NCBI GenBank assembly: GCA_903911085.1
Contig: CAIWCC010000079.1
Span: forward strand, 1-64,000
Source of the DNA: an uncultured Bacteroidales bacterium
GTDB lineage: Bacteria; Bacteroidota; Bacteroidia; Bacteroidales; Paludibacteraceae
Direction: 5' to 3'
Length of the DNA: 64,000 nt
Both the position numbers and the translations under genes were made by a program. The first letter of the stretch is position 1; each line of letters opens with the position of its first letter. Of this stretch, positions 17,599 to 26,048 are shown in pieces. The notes beneath the pieces were generated by a model. The model was given only the letters and a program-made list of their open reading frames with translations, was not told the origin of the DNA and searched no databases.

Positions 17599-20500
17599 AT
17601 GAGTTTATACGAAAGTTCTGTAAGAAAACCCGTTATGACCGCCCTAATTTTTATTGGCGTGGTTATATTAGGCTTGTTTTCATTAAATAAATTACCCATA
17701 GATTTGTTGCCAAAAATTGAGACTAACACTATTATGGTTATGACAACCTACGAGGGTGCTAGTGCTTCGGATATTGAAACAAATGTAACTCGACCGTTGG
17801 AAAGTTCGCTCAATACGGTAGCAAATCTTAAAAGCATTAAATCAACATCAAAAGAAAACCGTTCAATCATTACCATGGAATTTAACTATGGTTTGGATAT
17901 TGATGTGGTAACGAATGATATACGTGATAAGTTGGATTTGGTTAGTTCATATTTACCAACAGGTGTTGGAAAGCCAATCATTTTCAAATTTAGCACGGAT
18001 ATGATTCCGGTAATAATGCTTACTGCCACTGCTGATAAGAGTTTACCAGCATTGTATCGAATTTTAGATGACAATGTGGCTAATCCTTTGGCACGTATTA
18101 AAGGTGTAGGTTCGGTTTCAATTACTGGTGCTCCGAAACGTGAAATTCAGGTCTATGTTGATCCTGTAAAAATGGAAGCGTACCGCTTAACAGTCGAAAC
18201 TCTTGCACAATATATTCGGATGGAGAATATTAATACTCCAGCTGGTTCTATGGATGTAGGTAGCGAAACTTATTCATTGCGTGTGCAAGGCGAATTCAAA
18301 GATGCATCGGAATTAAATAAAATTGTTGTAGGCAATGTTGATGGAAAAACAATCTTTTTATCTGATGTAGCCGTCGTAAAAGATGATTTGGAAGAACGTG
18401 TTCAGAAAAGTTATACCAATGGTGTGCAAGGTGCAAGTATAATTGTGCAGAAACAATCAGGCTCCAATACTGTAGAAATAGCCGATGCAGTTCGTAAAGA
18501 ATTGCCCAACATTCAAAAAAATCTTCCTTCGGATGTGAAGTTGAATGTGATAATGGATACTGCGGACAATATTAAACAGACCATTAGTGGTTTAACTGAA
18601 ACGGTTCTATATGCATTTCTTTTTGTAGTTATGGTAGTGCTGTTTTTCCTTGGACGTTGGAGAGCAACAGTAATTATTATTCTTACAATTCCTATCTCGT
18701 TGATTTCAGCTTTTATATTTTTGGGCGGAACAGGAGGTTCATTAAATATTATTACCTTAAGTTCGCTATCGCTAGCTATTGGTATGGTGGTGGATGATGC
18801 CATTGTGGTATTGGAAAATATTACAACTCATATTGAACGAGGTAGTCGACCCAAAACGGCCGCAGTTAATGGTACCAATGAAGTAGGACTGTCAATTATT
18901 GCTTCAACACTTACTATTATTGCTGTGTTTTTTCCAATGACAATGATTACAGGTGCTGCTGGCATCATGTTTGGTCAATTGGGTTGGATGGTGACAATTA
19001 TTATCACAGTATCAATGATTTGTGCATTGACTTTAACACCAATGCTTGCCTCACAATTATTGCGTTTGAATCCAGAACGAAGCAAAATGTTTGTTTTGAT
19101 TTATGGACCAATAGAGCGCTTTTTGGACGGTATGGATAATAATTATGCAAAAATTGTAAACTGGTCGGTGCGTCATCGTAAATCAATTATCGTTTTTACA
19201 ACCATATTTTTCTTATTGAGTATGATACCCGCAGCTTTTATTGGTACAGAGTTTTATCCTGCTCAAGATAATGGCAGAATTGCTTTGACGATTGAAATGC
19301 CTGTTGGTACAAAGTCAGAATTAACCCGCGAAACAGCTAAAAAACTCACCGATCAGTGGAAAATAAAATATCCAGAGATGGATATTATTAATTATTCAGT
19401 TGGTCAGGCTAGTAGTTCCAATGTTTGGGGCTCGTTTCAAGCCAATGGAAGTAATATCGGGTCATTCTCTATTGGCTTAAAGCCAATTAAGGACAGAAAG
19501 AGAACAATGTTTGAAATATGCGATAGCTTAAGACTTGACATTCAACAAATTCCAGAAATACGCAAATCAAATGTAATTGCTGGTGGTGGAATGGGCATGA
19601 TGGGTGGACAATCTACACTTGATGTTGAAATTTATGGATACGATTTTGTTGCTACTGATAAGATTGCTGCCGAGTTATCCAAACGTTTGACCAAAGTGAA
19701 AGGATTGGTAAATACTCGTGTCAGTCGCGAGGAGTATACACCTGAATATCAAGTTGAATTTGACAGAGAAAAGTTGGCTTTGAATGGTTTAAATATTGCT
19801 ACAGCTTCCAATTATTTGCGCAATCGTATAAATGGATTGACAGCATCGCTTTTCCGTGAGGATGGACAAGAATATACCATTAAAGTTGCTTATGCTCCCG
19901 AATATCGTCAGTCTATTGAGGCTATTGAGAATATTATGATTTACAATCCAAGAGGACAAGCCATACGACTGAGCGAACTTGGAAAAGTTGTAGAACGCTT
20001 TACACCTCCAACCATTGAACGAAAAAACCGTCAGCGTGTAATTACAGTGTCGTCAACTGTTTCGGGAACTACCTTGGACAAAGCTGTTGCAGGTATTAAT
20101 GCAGAACTAAAACAAGTAAATATACCATCTGATATTTACGTTACAATTGCAGGTTCGTTCAAAGATCAACAAGAATCATTTGGCGATTTGGGGATATTGA
20201 TGTTTATTATTGTAATGTTAGTATTTATCGTAATGGCTTCTCAATTTGAGTCACTTACATATCCGTTTATTATTATGTTCTCTATTCCGTTTGCTATTTC
20301 GGGTGTAGTGTTAGCATTAGGAATGACAGGTAGTACACTAAATATGATGTCATTCGTAGGCTTGATTATGTTAATTGGTATTGTGGTGAAAAACGGTATT
20401 GTGATGGTGGATTATATAAATCTAAACCGCGAACGTGGAATGGGTGTAATATCGGCAGTAGTAAATGGTGGTAAATCGCGTTTACGTCCTGTAATTATGA

Positions 20501-20733
20501 CTACTTTAACTACAATCTTGGGTATGTTGCCATTAGCATTAAGTAATTCGCAAGGTTCCGAAATGTGGAAACCAATGGCCATAACTGTTATTGGAGGTTT
20601 AACAGTGTCAACCCTATTGACATTGATAATTGTACCAACATTGTATACGCTGTTTGCTGCTAGTGGTATTAAACGTCAACACCGCAAAAATAAAAAATTG
20701 GCAGCTTTGAAACAAGCGAATGAATTTAAATAA
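17599..20733 (+). CDS. RND-family efflux permease (AcrB/HAE1 type)
   Basis: A 1044-residue proton-driven permease of full family length with 12 predicted membrane spans: TM1 near residues 12-30, a cluster about 335-500, then TM7 near 530 and a cluster about 865-1030. Signature stretches include YEGASASDIETNVTRPLE, LSLAIGMVVDDAIVVLENI (proton-relay aspartates in TM4) and GIVVKNGIVMVDYINLNRERG. By family it exports drugs, dyes, bile-type compounds or lipids; the absence of metal-binding motifs argues against the CusA/CzcA class. It is followed after 28 bases by the PG0541-like gene. Confidence 0.95.
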   Translation: MSLYESSVRKPVMTALIFIGVVILGLFSLNKLPIDLLPKIETNTIMVMTTYEGASASDIETNVTRPLESSLNTVANLKSIKSTSKENRSIITMEFNYGLDIDVVTNDIRDKLDLVSSYLPTGVGKPIIFKFSTDMIPVIMLTATADKSLPALYRILDDNVANPLARIKGVGSVSITGAPKREIQVYVDPVKMEAYRLTVETLAQYIRMENINTPAGSMDVGSETYSLRVQGEFKDASELNKIVVGNVDGKTIFLSDVAVVKDDLEERVQKSYTNGVQGASIIVQKQSGSNTVEIADAVRKELPNIQKNLPSDVKLNVIMDTADNIKQTISGLTETVLYAFLFVVMVVLFFLGRWRATVIIILTIPISLISAFIFLGGTGGSLNIITLSSLSLAIGMVVDDAIVVLENITTHIERGSRPKTAAVNGTNEVGLSIIASTLTIIAVFFPMTMITGAAGIMFGQLGWMVTIIITVSMICALTLTPMLASQLLRLNPERSKMFVLIYGPIERFLDGMDNNYAKIVNWSVRHRKSIIVFTTIFFLLSMIPAAFIGTEFYPAQDNGRIALTIEMPVGTKSELTRETAKKLTDQWKIKYPEMDIINYSVGQASSSNVWGSFQANGSNIGSFSIGLKPIKDRKRTMFEICDSLRLDIQQIPEIRKSNVIAGGGMGMMGGQSTLDVEIYGYDFVATDKIAAELSKRLTKVKGLVNTRVSREEYTPEYQVEFDREKLALNGLNIATASNYLRNRINGLTASLFREDGQEYTIKVAYAPEYRQSIEAIENIMIYNPRGQAIRLSELGKVVERFTPPTIERKNRQRVITVSSTVSGTTLDKAVAGINAELKQVNIPSDIYVTIAGSFKDQQESFGDLGILMFIIVMLVFIVMASQFESLTYPFIIMFSIPFAISGVVLALGMTGSTLNMMSFVGLIMLIGIVVKNGIVMVDYINLNRERGMGVISAVVNGGKSRLRPVIMTTLTTILGMLPLALSNSQGSEMWKPMAITVIGGLTVSTLLTLIIVPTLYTLFAASGIKRQHRKNKKLAALKQANEFK

Positions 20734-20761
20734 TTAGTTATTAATAATTTATAATTGAAAA

Positions 20762-21055
20762 ATGAAATCAATATTTATAGCATTCGACCAAGCATATTAC
20801 GAACAAATTCTCACTATTCTTAGTACAAATCACGTAAGGGGTTTTACCGAATGGGAGTCTGTAAAAGGACGTGGAAGTAAAACTGGAGAACCTCATTTTG
20901 GTAGCCATGCTTGGCCATCGCAAAACTCGTCAATTATGACAATTGTCGATGAAGAAAAAGTGAAACCAATTCTTGCTGATTTACGCACTTTGGACGCTAC
21001 TTCCAAACTTATGGGCATACGTGCTTTTGTTTGGAACATAGAAGATGGAATGTAA
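20762..21055 (+). CDS. PG0541-family transporter-associated protein
   Basis: A 97-residue cytoplasmic protein of the PG0541 family, which sits beside RND efflux genes in Bacteroidales. The family has a PII-like ferredoxin fold; here FIAFDQAYYEQILTILS opens the first strand-helix unit and GRGSKTGEPHFGSHAWPSQNS corresponds to the flexible T-loop-like segment (described by position: about 38-58). A regulatory or accessory role for the permease is inferred from context only. It is the last gene of the efflux operon, followed by tandem terminators. Confidence 0.85.
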   Translation: MKSIFIAFDQAYYEQILTILSTNHVRGFTEWESVKGRGSKTGEPHFGSHAWPSQNSSIMTIVDEEKVKPILADLRTLDATSKLMGIRAFVWNIEDGM

Positions 21056-21182
21056 GATATGATACTTAGTGACTTTGTGGCAAGTACGTAAGTGGCACTG
21101 AGTCACAAAAATACGACGATTTACAAAGTTGGAATAATAAAGTTTATATCTAAACGGTATTAAATTAAGAATTAAAACAAAT

Positions 21183-21217
21183 AAATGCGCTTCCCGACAA
21201 ATCGGTGAAGCGCATTT
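21183..21217 (+). terminator. Terminator of efflux operon
   Basis: An 11-base perfect outer stem (21183-21193 with 21207-21217) with an inner CCGA/TCGG pair. It is followed by T-rich sequence. Confidence 0.85.
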
Positions 21218-21225
21218 TCTTTATC

Positions 21226-21270
21226 ATAAAGCCTATAGATTTGACTAACTGTCTAATTTATAGGCTTTAT
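21226..21270 (+). terminator. Second hairpin, likely back-up terminator
   Basis: A 12-base perfect stem (21226-21237 with 21259-21270) with a 21-base loop and a following T-rich stretch, nine bases after the first terminator. Confidence 0.6.
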
Positions 21271-21337
21271 ATTTTTATTTTAAAGTGATTGTGTACAAAA
21301 AATAATTAGGATATGATTATTTGTAATTGTAAAACTA

Positions 21338-21402
21338 TGTGAATTGTGTAACTCTTCATAAAAATTCTGTAATGCATTCGTAAAATTAAAGTCTCACCTT
21401 TG
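21338..21402 (+). promoter_or_regulatory. Two-box stress promoter (member 1)
   Basis: Box 1 is TGTGAATTGTGTAACTC at 21338. Box 2 is centred on TGTAA at 21368, exactly 21 bases after the TGTAA of box 1 (21347). The -7 element CACCTTTG has its TTTG at 21399, exactly 31 bases after the second TGTAA. It drives the gene at 21439. Confidence 0.8.
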
Positions 21403-21438
21403 CAAAGTGAAATTTAATCAATAATTAAAGCAAGCAAA

Positions 21439-21978
21439 ATGAAAGCATTAAAATTATTTGTATTTGGAGTTTTATTGATAATAGCTGGTTCGGTGCAAAG
21501 TCAACTGTCTATCAATGTACATATTGGCTCACCGCCAGCGTGGGGACCGGCTGGATATAGTGAAGTGCAATACTACTATTTACCCGATGTAGAAGCTTAT
21601 TACGATGTGCATTCCTCAATGTTTATTTATCTTTCGGGCAATCAGTGGATTAGAAGGAGTTACTTACCTACTCGTTACAAAAATTACAATTTGTATCATG
21701 GATATAAAGTGGTAATGAAAGATTATCGAGGAAAGACACCTTATTCAAATTTCAGAGAGCATAAAATGAAGTATGCCCGAGGCTATAGAGGTGGTGAACA
21801 ACGAAATGTTGGTGATAGAAAATTCAAGAATAGTAATAGGGAAGTGCCACATTATCAGAAGCAAACTTACCATAAAGAGAATAAAAACATTGGTAGGGAA
21901 AACGGTAATAAAAATGACCGTAACAATAAAAGTGATGCAAGAAAGAATGATGGCAAAGAAAAGGGAAATCGAAAATAA
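21439..21978 (+). CDS. Secreted protein with basic, disordered tail
   Basis: A 179-residue exported protein with signal peptide 1-21 (ending VQSQL). The middle part (about 22-105) is rich in Tyr/Trp and Pro: INVHIGSPPAWGPAGYSEVQYYYLPDVEAYYDV, followed by FIYLSGNQWIRRSYLP (quoted in parts; positions about 24-56 and 62-77). This matches a family of Bacteroidota periplasmic or surface proteins of unknown role. The last 65 residues are Lys/Asn/Arg/Gly-rich and probably disordered. It is the first gene after a two-box stress promoter and is followed 46 bases later by a beta-barrel gene. Confidence 0.8.
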   Translation: MKALKLFVFGVLLIIAGSVQSQLSINVHIGSPPAWGPAGYSEVQYYYLPDVEAYYDVHSSMFIYLSGNQWIRRSYLPTRYKNYNLYHGYKVVMKDYRGKTPYSNFREHKMKYARGYRGGEQRNVGDRKFKNSNREVPHYQKQTYHKENKNIGRENGNKNDRNNKSDARKNDGKEKGNRK

Positions 21979-22024
21979 TAACTCAAAAACAACAGAATTT
22001 TTATAAATTTAAAAACAAAACAAA

Positions 22025-22564
22025 ATGAAAACAACAACAATTGCAATTGCATTTCTATTTATGATGTTTAGCACAAATTTGTCAGCTAAAAGTAATTATC
22101 AAATGGCCGAAAGACATGGCGGAGCATTAAATTTAGGATTAGGAATTGGCGGATATTCAGGCTATTATGGAAATGTAGGTCTGTCGTTGCCAATAATGAA
22201 TGTGAATTATGAATTAGGAATTGTACAAAACTTTACACTAGCTCCATTCTTAACTCTTTATTCATATTCAGATGGAAATTATCGTTCTATTGTTACACCA
22301 ATCGGTTTAAAAGGAACGCTTTATTTAGATCAGCTGTTACATGCGGGTTCACGTTGGGATTTTTATACAGCTGGTTCGCTGGGTTTAGCACTTGTTAATA
22401 CTAGCTGGGATTCCAACTATTCAGGAAGCAGAAATTATTACAAAACTACAAATCCATTGTATCTCGATTTCCATTTGGGAACAGAATTTCATTTGTCAAA
22501 TAATGTTGGACTTTTTCTGGATTTATCCACAGGAGTTTCAACAATAGGAATTGCATTTCATTAA
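22025..22564 (+). CDS. Putative outer-membrane beta-barrel protein
   Basis: A 179-residue protein with signal peptide 1-22 (ending NLSAKS). The mature part alternates hydrophobic and polar residues in short strands separated by glycine- and aromatic-rich turns (GLGIGGYSGYYGNVGLSLP, LAPFLTLYSYSDGNYR, GLFLDLSTGVSTIGIAFH). The C-terminus is aromatic/hydrophobic, as needed for insertion by BAM. This suggests a small 8-stranded barrel of unknown function. It probably shares the two-box promoter with the preceding secreted protein. Confidence 0.75.
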   Translation: MKTTTIAIAFLFMMFSTNLSAKSNYQMAERHGGALNLGLGIGGYSGYYGNVGLSLPIMNVNYELGIVQNFTLAPFLTLYSYSDGNYRSIVTPIGLKGTLYLDQLLHAGSRWDFYTAGSLGLALVNTSWDSNYSGSRNYYKTTNPLYLDFHLGTEFHLSNNVGLFLDLSTGVSTIGIAFH

Positions 22565-22578
22565 TACAACTAAATATT

Positions 22579-22701
22579 ATGTCGAAAGAAAAAGAAATTA
22601 AGGAAAAATCGAGCAAAAAAGCTCCAATTAAAAATCTGAAAGAAAAGCGTGCTGATAAGGCATTGAAACGCTTAGATAAAATCAAAGTAAGTGTAGTTTA
22701 A
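22579..22701 (+). CDS. Small lysine-rich protein, 40 aa
   Basis: A 40-residue ORF with no signal peptide, composed almost entirely of Lys, Glu, Ala and Leu (MSKEKEIKEK, then KNLKEKRADKALKRLDKI). It starts 15 bases after the barrel gene and is followed by a terminator at 22762-22805, so it would be the last gene of the 21439 operon. It may be a nucleic-acid-binding or ribosome-associated microprotein, but this is only suggested by composition. Confidence 0.5.
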   Translation: MSKEKEIKEKSSKKAPIKNLKEKRADKALKRLDKIKVSVV

Positions 22702-22761
22702 TACATGATTTTTTTTAAGTATTGAAGCTCGAATAAGTTAATAACAAACTTATTTATCCAG

Positions 22762-22805
22762 CCCTTTCCACAAGTCAATAGATGTAAGGAAAGGGTTGTT
22801 TTTTA
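22762..22805 (+). terminator. Hairpin terminator
   Basis: An 8-base perfect GC-containing stem (22762-22769 with 22788-22795) followed by a T-run. It ends the 21439-22701 operon. Confidence 0.75.
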
Positions 22806-22880
22806 AGTGACCAACCATAGTAAAAGGGGTGTAATCCGAAAAACCTTATGAGTAGGAAAATAATTTTAAAAAATTCAAAA

Positions 22881-23279
22881 ATGAAAACTTTAAAAAAAAT
22901 CTCAATTTTGTTATTGGCACTAATCTTAGCTTCATGTGCCAATAGTGTGAAATTTCCAGTTTCGAACATAACTCCTGCCGCTGACATTCAGGCCACAATG
23001 AAACAGGATAAAAATGGAAATTATAAGATTGCTATTGTTGCCAAAAATTTAGCTGCGGTTGAAAGGTTAAATCCACCCAAAGCTGCTTATGTAGTATGGA
23101 TTGTAACAGATAAAGATGGCGTGAGAAATATTGGAAAAATGATTAATAAAAATGTTCAAACTACTGGTCTGGAAACATTGACACCTTTCAAATTTTCGGA
23201 AGTATTTATCACTGCCGAAGATCGTGAAGATGCAATTTATCCTTCGGGAGTTGAGATATCACGTACTAGATTTAAGTAA
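22881..23279 (+). CDS. Small lipoprotein of unknown function
   Basis: A 132-residue lipoprotein. The ATG at 22881 is chosen over an upstream in-frame start at 22848 because it directly precedes a good lipoprotein signal (MKTLKKISILLLALILASC, Cys19). The mature part (PVSNITPAADIQATMKQDKN at about 25-44, then YVVWIVTDKDGVRNIGKM, ending FITAEDREDAIYPSGVEISR) looks like a single beta-sandwich; YVVWI followed by NIG resembles a pattern in anti-sigma-factor-like periplasmic domains, but the match is weak. It stands between a terminator and the YtxH promoter, so it is monocistronic. Confidence 0.75.
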   Translation: MKTLKKISILLLALILASCANSVKFPVSNITPAADIQATMKQDKNGNYKIAIVAKNLAAVERLNPPKAAYVVWIVTDKDGVRNIGKMINKNVQTTGLETLTPFKFSEVFITAEDREDAIYPSGVEISRTRFK

Positions 23280-23308
23280 TTAGTATATCTATTAAATCAT
23301 TGTTTTTG

Positions 23309-23373
23309 TGTGAATTATGTAATTCATAAACAGAATAGTGTAATTTGCGACAATAGGTTTTATCCTACATTTG
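23309..23373 (+). promoter_or_regulatory. Two-box stress promoter (member 2)
   Basis: Box 1 TGTGAATTATGTAATTC at 23309 (TGTAA at 23318). Box 2 TGTAA at 23339 (21 bases on). -7 element TACATTTG with TTTG at 23370 (31 bases on). It drives the YtxH gene at 23418. Confidence 0.8.
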
Positions 23374-23417
23374 TATTATAAAATATAACAGAAATTTTCA
23401 TTAAAAACAACACAATC

Positions 23418-23702
23418 ATGAGTACAGGAAAAGTAGTATTGGGCGTAATTGCCGGCGCAGCCACAGGCGCATTGTTAGGAGTTTTATTGGCACCAGCAAA
23501 AGGTACCGTTACTCGCCGAACAATTATGAGAAAAGGCGAAAGACAAGTTGATGATTTGGTACATAAATTCAATGAGTTTATTGATTCAATCACCGATAAA
23601 TTTGACAAAGTAAAACAAGAGGCGGTAGATTTGGCTGAAGAAGCCATGAACAATGCCGAAGAGGTGGAAAAAGAAGTGAAAGCAGCTGCAGCAAAAAAAT
23701 AA
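23418..23702 (+). CDS. YtxH domain-containing protein
   Basis: A 94-residue protein. Residues 5-27 are a Gly/Ala-rich membrane anchor (VVLGVIAGAATGALLGVLLAP). The rest is a charged helix (KGERQVDDLVHKFNEF, then DKFDKVKQEAVDLAEEAMNNAEEVEKE) typical of YtxH/LEA-like stress proteins. Relatives in Bacillus are general-stress proteins, and in Bacteroidota they cluster with stress genes. It is controlled by a two-box stress promoter. A weak hairpin lies about 23752-23770 downstream. Confidence 0.9.
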   Translation: MSTGKVVLGVIAGAATGALLGVLLAPAKGTVTRRTIMRKGERQVDDLVHKFNEFIDSITDKFDKVKQEAVDLAEEAMNNAEEVEKEVKAAAAKK

Positions 23703-23962
23703 TTAAGTTGCGCTAAATGTGAAGTCCATTCCGAAAAATGAGTCATAAATAAAAACCTGCCTTGGGTTTTGGAATGGGTCTTTATTTTAATTAATAATGT
23801 CTGAATTAGAATTTACAGAATTAGAGAATATAGAGAATTTGATATATAAGCATTTTGATGTTTTTTAGATTTAGAAAATCATTATTTGACTAATTAGCAT
23901 ATTATCAGACAAATACAATTGTATTCAACAACAAGACAAACAGAACTAAAATAAACAATACC

Positions 23963-24304
23963 GTGGAAGAAAATATACATTTAATAGAATCGCTACTCGA
24001 AAAGGCTACTGAATGTGGTAAAACTAGTTATGAATTAGTTAAATTGCAAGTGGTTGATAAAGTTTCAAATAGAATTTCAACGCTTATTCCACCCTCCATT
24101 GTAATGATTACGTTAAGCACTTTTATAGTTTTCGTAAATTTAGGAGTAGCTTTCTGGCTTGGTGAAATACTTGGGAAAATCTTTTATGGCTTTTTTGTTG
24201 TAGCTGGTTTTTATGCAATAATTGCTTTTGTTTTGTACTTCTTTCTGCGAAAATGGATGAAAAGAATGTTTTATGATTATGTTATCAGACAGCTACTTAA
24301 CTAG
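23963..24304 (+). CDS. Holin-X/YqjE-like membrane protein
   Basis: A 113-residue protein starting at GTG 23963. An amphipathic N-terminal helix (about 1-45) is followed by two strong membrane spans (about 47-70 and 77-100) and a basic tail. This layout matches the phage-holin-family/Holin-X or YqjE-type small membrane proteins, which usually sit beside YtxH or CsbD genes in stress clusters. There is no endolysin or phage gene nearby, so lysis is unlikely. The next gene (24391) probably belongs to the same transcript. Confidence 0.75.
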   Translation: MEENIHLIESLLEKATECGKTSYELVKLQVVDKVSNRISTLIPPSIVMITLSTFIVFVNLGVAFWLGEILGKIFYGFFVVAGFYAIIAFVLYFFLRKWMKRMFYDYVIRQLLN

Positions 24305-24390
24305 TAATCTTAAGTCTTAAAAAATAAATAACTATTAAAAATAGATGTGTAATTATTTTAGATTTTCCACTCAAATATAAAACTACAAAA

Positions 24391-24789
24391 ATGAATACCA
24401 TAAACAATGCTGCCGAACTTCAATTGGCTATCCGAGAAAAACAATTTGAGCTTGAAATTCATAGCCAGATGTTGAAAGAAGGTTTCTATATTGCTTACGA
24501 AAGTCTAAAACCATCTAACCTTATTAAAAGTACATTGTCGGAGATAACTTCGTCTCCTTATTTGATTGATAACATGTTAGGCTCAATAATGGGTTTGGTA
24601 AGTGGTTTTATTACCAAAAAAATTGCAGTGGGTAAATCTCACAACATGTTTCGGCAAATTATTGGTACGGTTTTACAATTTGGCGTTACCAATTTGGTGG
24701 CACAGCATCCTGATGCATTAAAAACCTTTGGTGAGTATATTATCGAAAAACTGTTTCACAACAACCATATTAATACTCAAAAAACGTGA
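24391..24789 (+). CDS. Hypothetical protein, 132 aa
   Basis: A 132-residue protein without signal peptide. The N-terminal part (AELQLAIREKQFELEIHSQMLKE) is a helix, and a central Gly/Ile-rich stretch (about 66-82, SIMGLVSGFITKKIAVG) and a second (FGVTNLVAQHP) could associate with membrane. Similar small proteins accompany YtxH and Holin-X-like proteins in Bacteroidota. The stop overlaps the GTG start of the AI-2E family gene by four bases (GTGA), which shows translational coupling. Confidence 0.7.
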   Translation: MNTINNAAELQLAIREKQFELEIHSQMLKEGFYIAYESLKPSNLIKSTLSEITSSPYLIDNMLGSIMGLVSGFITKKIAVGKSHNMFRQIIGTVLQFGVTNLVAQHPDALKTFGEYIIEKLFHNNHINTQKT

Positions 24790-25865
24790 TTTATAAAGAA
24801 ACCATATTGCCTGTGTATGCCAAGTTGAGTTTGCTATCAATTGGATTTTGTGCTTTGATTGCCATTTTATATGTTGCTCAAAGCATTATTGTACCACTTA
24901 TTTTTGCATTTATAGTTGCCATTTTACTTAGCCCGGTTGTCAATTTTTTTATGCGTTTTAAATTGAATAAAATACTGGCTATCACAGTTACATTATTGCT
25001 CACAATTATTGTGATTTTTGGCTTAGGCGCTTTTATTATTTCCCAGATAAGTTTATTTAGTGAATCGTGGCCAATTTTCGTTGATAAATTTACACTTTTA
25101 CTCAATAATTCTATTAGTCAGACTGCTATATATTTGGATATTAAGCCTCAAATTATACACGAATGGATTAACAAAACGCAGCACGAACTTCTATATTTTA
25201 ATGGTGCAGCTATAGGAGAAACATTGCTTTCTGTTGGTAATACCTTGGCTATCATGTTTATAGTGCCAGTATATATATTCGTTATTCTATATTATCAGCC
25301 TCTTCTTCTTGAATTTGTTCGTCGGTTATTTAAAAAAAATCATCCCGAAGAAGCTACTGAGATAGTAAAACAGACCAAATCTGTGGTTCAACGGTATCTT
25401 GTTGGTTTAGTAATTGAAGCTGCGCTTGTAGCTACACTTGATGCAACTGCACTTTTGATTTTAGGAATTGAATATGCCATTTTACTAGGAATTATTGCCG
25501 CTTTACTCAATATGATTCCATATATAGGTGGAGTGGTTGCAGTGGCATTACCCATGATGGTAGCATTGGTAACAAAAGATTCTGCATTATATGCATTATA
25601 TGTTCTAATCATATATTACATTATTCAACTTGTTGATAATAACCTTATTGTTCCAAAAATAGTGGCTTCTAAAGTAAAAGTTAACGCATTGTTTTCCATT
25701 ATTGTGGTACTTGTTGGCAATTTGTTGTGGGGAGTTTCTGGTATGTTTCTTTCTATTCCTTTGTTGGCAATAATAAAACTTGTTTTCGATCATATTGAGT
25801 CGTTAAAGCCTTGGGGATTTTTACTCGGTGATTCAATGCCTTCTTTGAAGAAGATAAGAAGATAA
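24786..25865 (+). CDS. AI-2E family transporter
   Basis: A 359-residue integral membrane protein of the AI-2E transporter family, with about eight membrane spans: three at 15-85, one about 155-180, then a cluster about 210-340. The conserved region IEYAILLGIIAALLNMIPYIGG and the VDNNLIVPKIVASKVKVN stretch are typical. Despite the family name, several members are Na+/H+ antiporters or export other compounds, so the substrate is open. The GTG start overlaps the upstream stop (GTGA). The last five codons are encoded by the start of an 8-base tandem repeat (25853 onward), so the C-terminus was set by repeat insertion or expansion. Confidence 0.9.
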   Translation: MIYKETILPVYAKLSLLSIGFCALIAILYVAQSIIVPLIFAFIVAILLSPVVNFFMRFKLNKILAITVTLLLTIIVIFGLGAFIISQISLFSESWPIFVDKFTLLLNNSISQTAIYLDIKPQIIHEWINKTQHELLYFNGAAIGETLLSVGNTLAIMFIVPVYIFVILYYQPLLLEFVRRLFKKNHPEEATEIVKQTKSVVQRYLVGLVIEAALVATLDATALLILGIEYAILLGIIAALLNMIPYIGGVVAVALPMMVALVTKDSALYALYVLIIYYIIQLVDNNLIVPKIVASKVKVNALFSIIVVLVGNLLWGVSGMFLSIPLLAIIKLVFDHIESLKPWGFLLGDSMPSLKKIRR

Positions 25866-26025
25866 GAAGATAAGAAGATAAGAAGATAAGAAGATAAGAA
25901 GATAAGAAGTTGAGAGGATAAGAAGTTGAGAAGATAAGAAGATAAGAAGATAAGAAGATAAGAAGTTGAGAGGATAAGAAGTTGAGAAGTTGAGCACTTG
26001 AGCACTTGAGAAGTTGAGAGGTTGA
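25853..26025. repeat. 8-base tandem repeat tract
   Basis: About 20 tandem copies of an 8-base unit, GATAAGAA, interleaved with the variants GTTGAGAA, GTTGAGAG and GCACTTGA. The unit is not a multiple of three and the tract holds the stop codon of the AI-2E gene. Very purine-rich on the plus strand. A related but 9-base-like tract lies at 57281-57395. Confidence 0.9.
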
Positions 26026-26048
26026 AATACACATTTAAATAAAATATT

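Larger units (their letters stand above)
21056..21438. other. Intergenic region with two terminators and a stress-box promoter
   Basis: In order this region holds a terminator (21183-21217), a second hairpin (21226-21270) and the two-box promoter (21338-21402) for the gene at 21439. Between 21056 and 21180 nothing clear is seen. Confidence 0.7.

Noticed and set aside
23797-23868. 23-codon ORF between YtxH and the Holin-X-like gene
   Set aside because: Very short, acidic, without promoter or conservation that I can judge; likely chance.
23963-24304. Phage lysis module from a holin-like protein
   Set aside because: No endolysin, phage structural or integrase genes nearby; the setting is a stress cluster.
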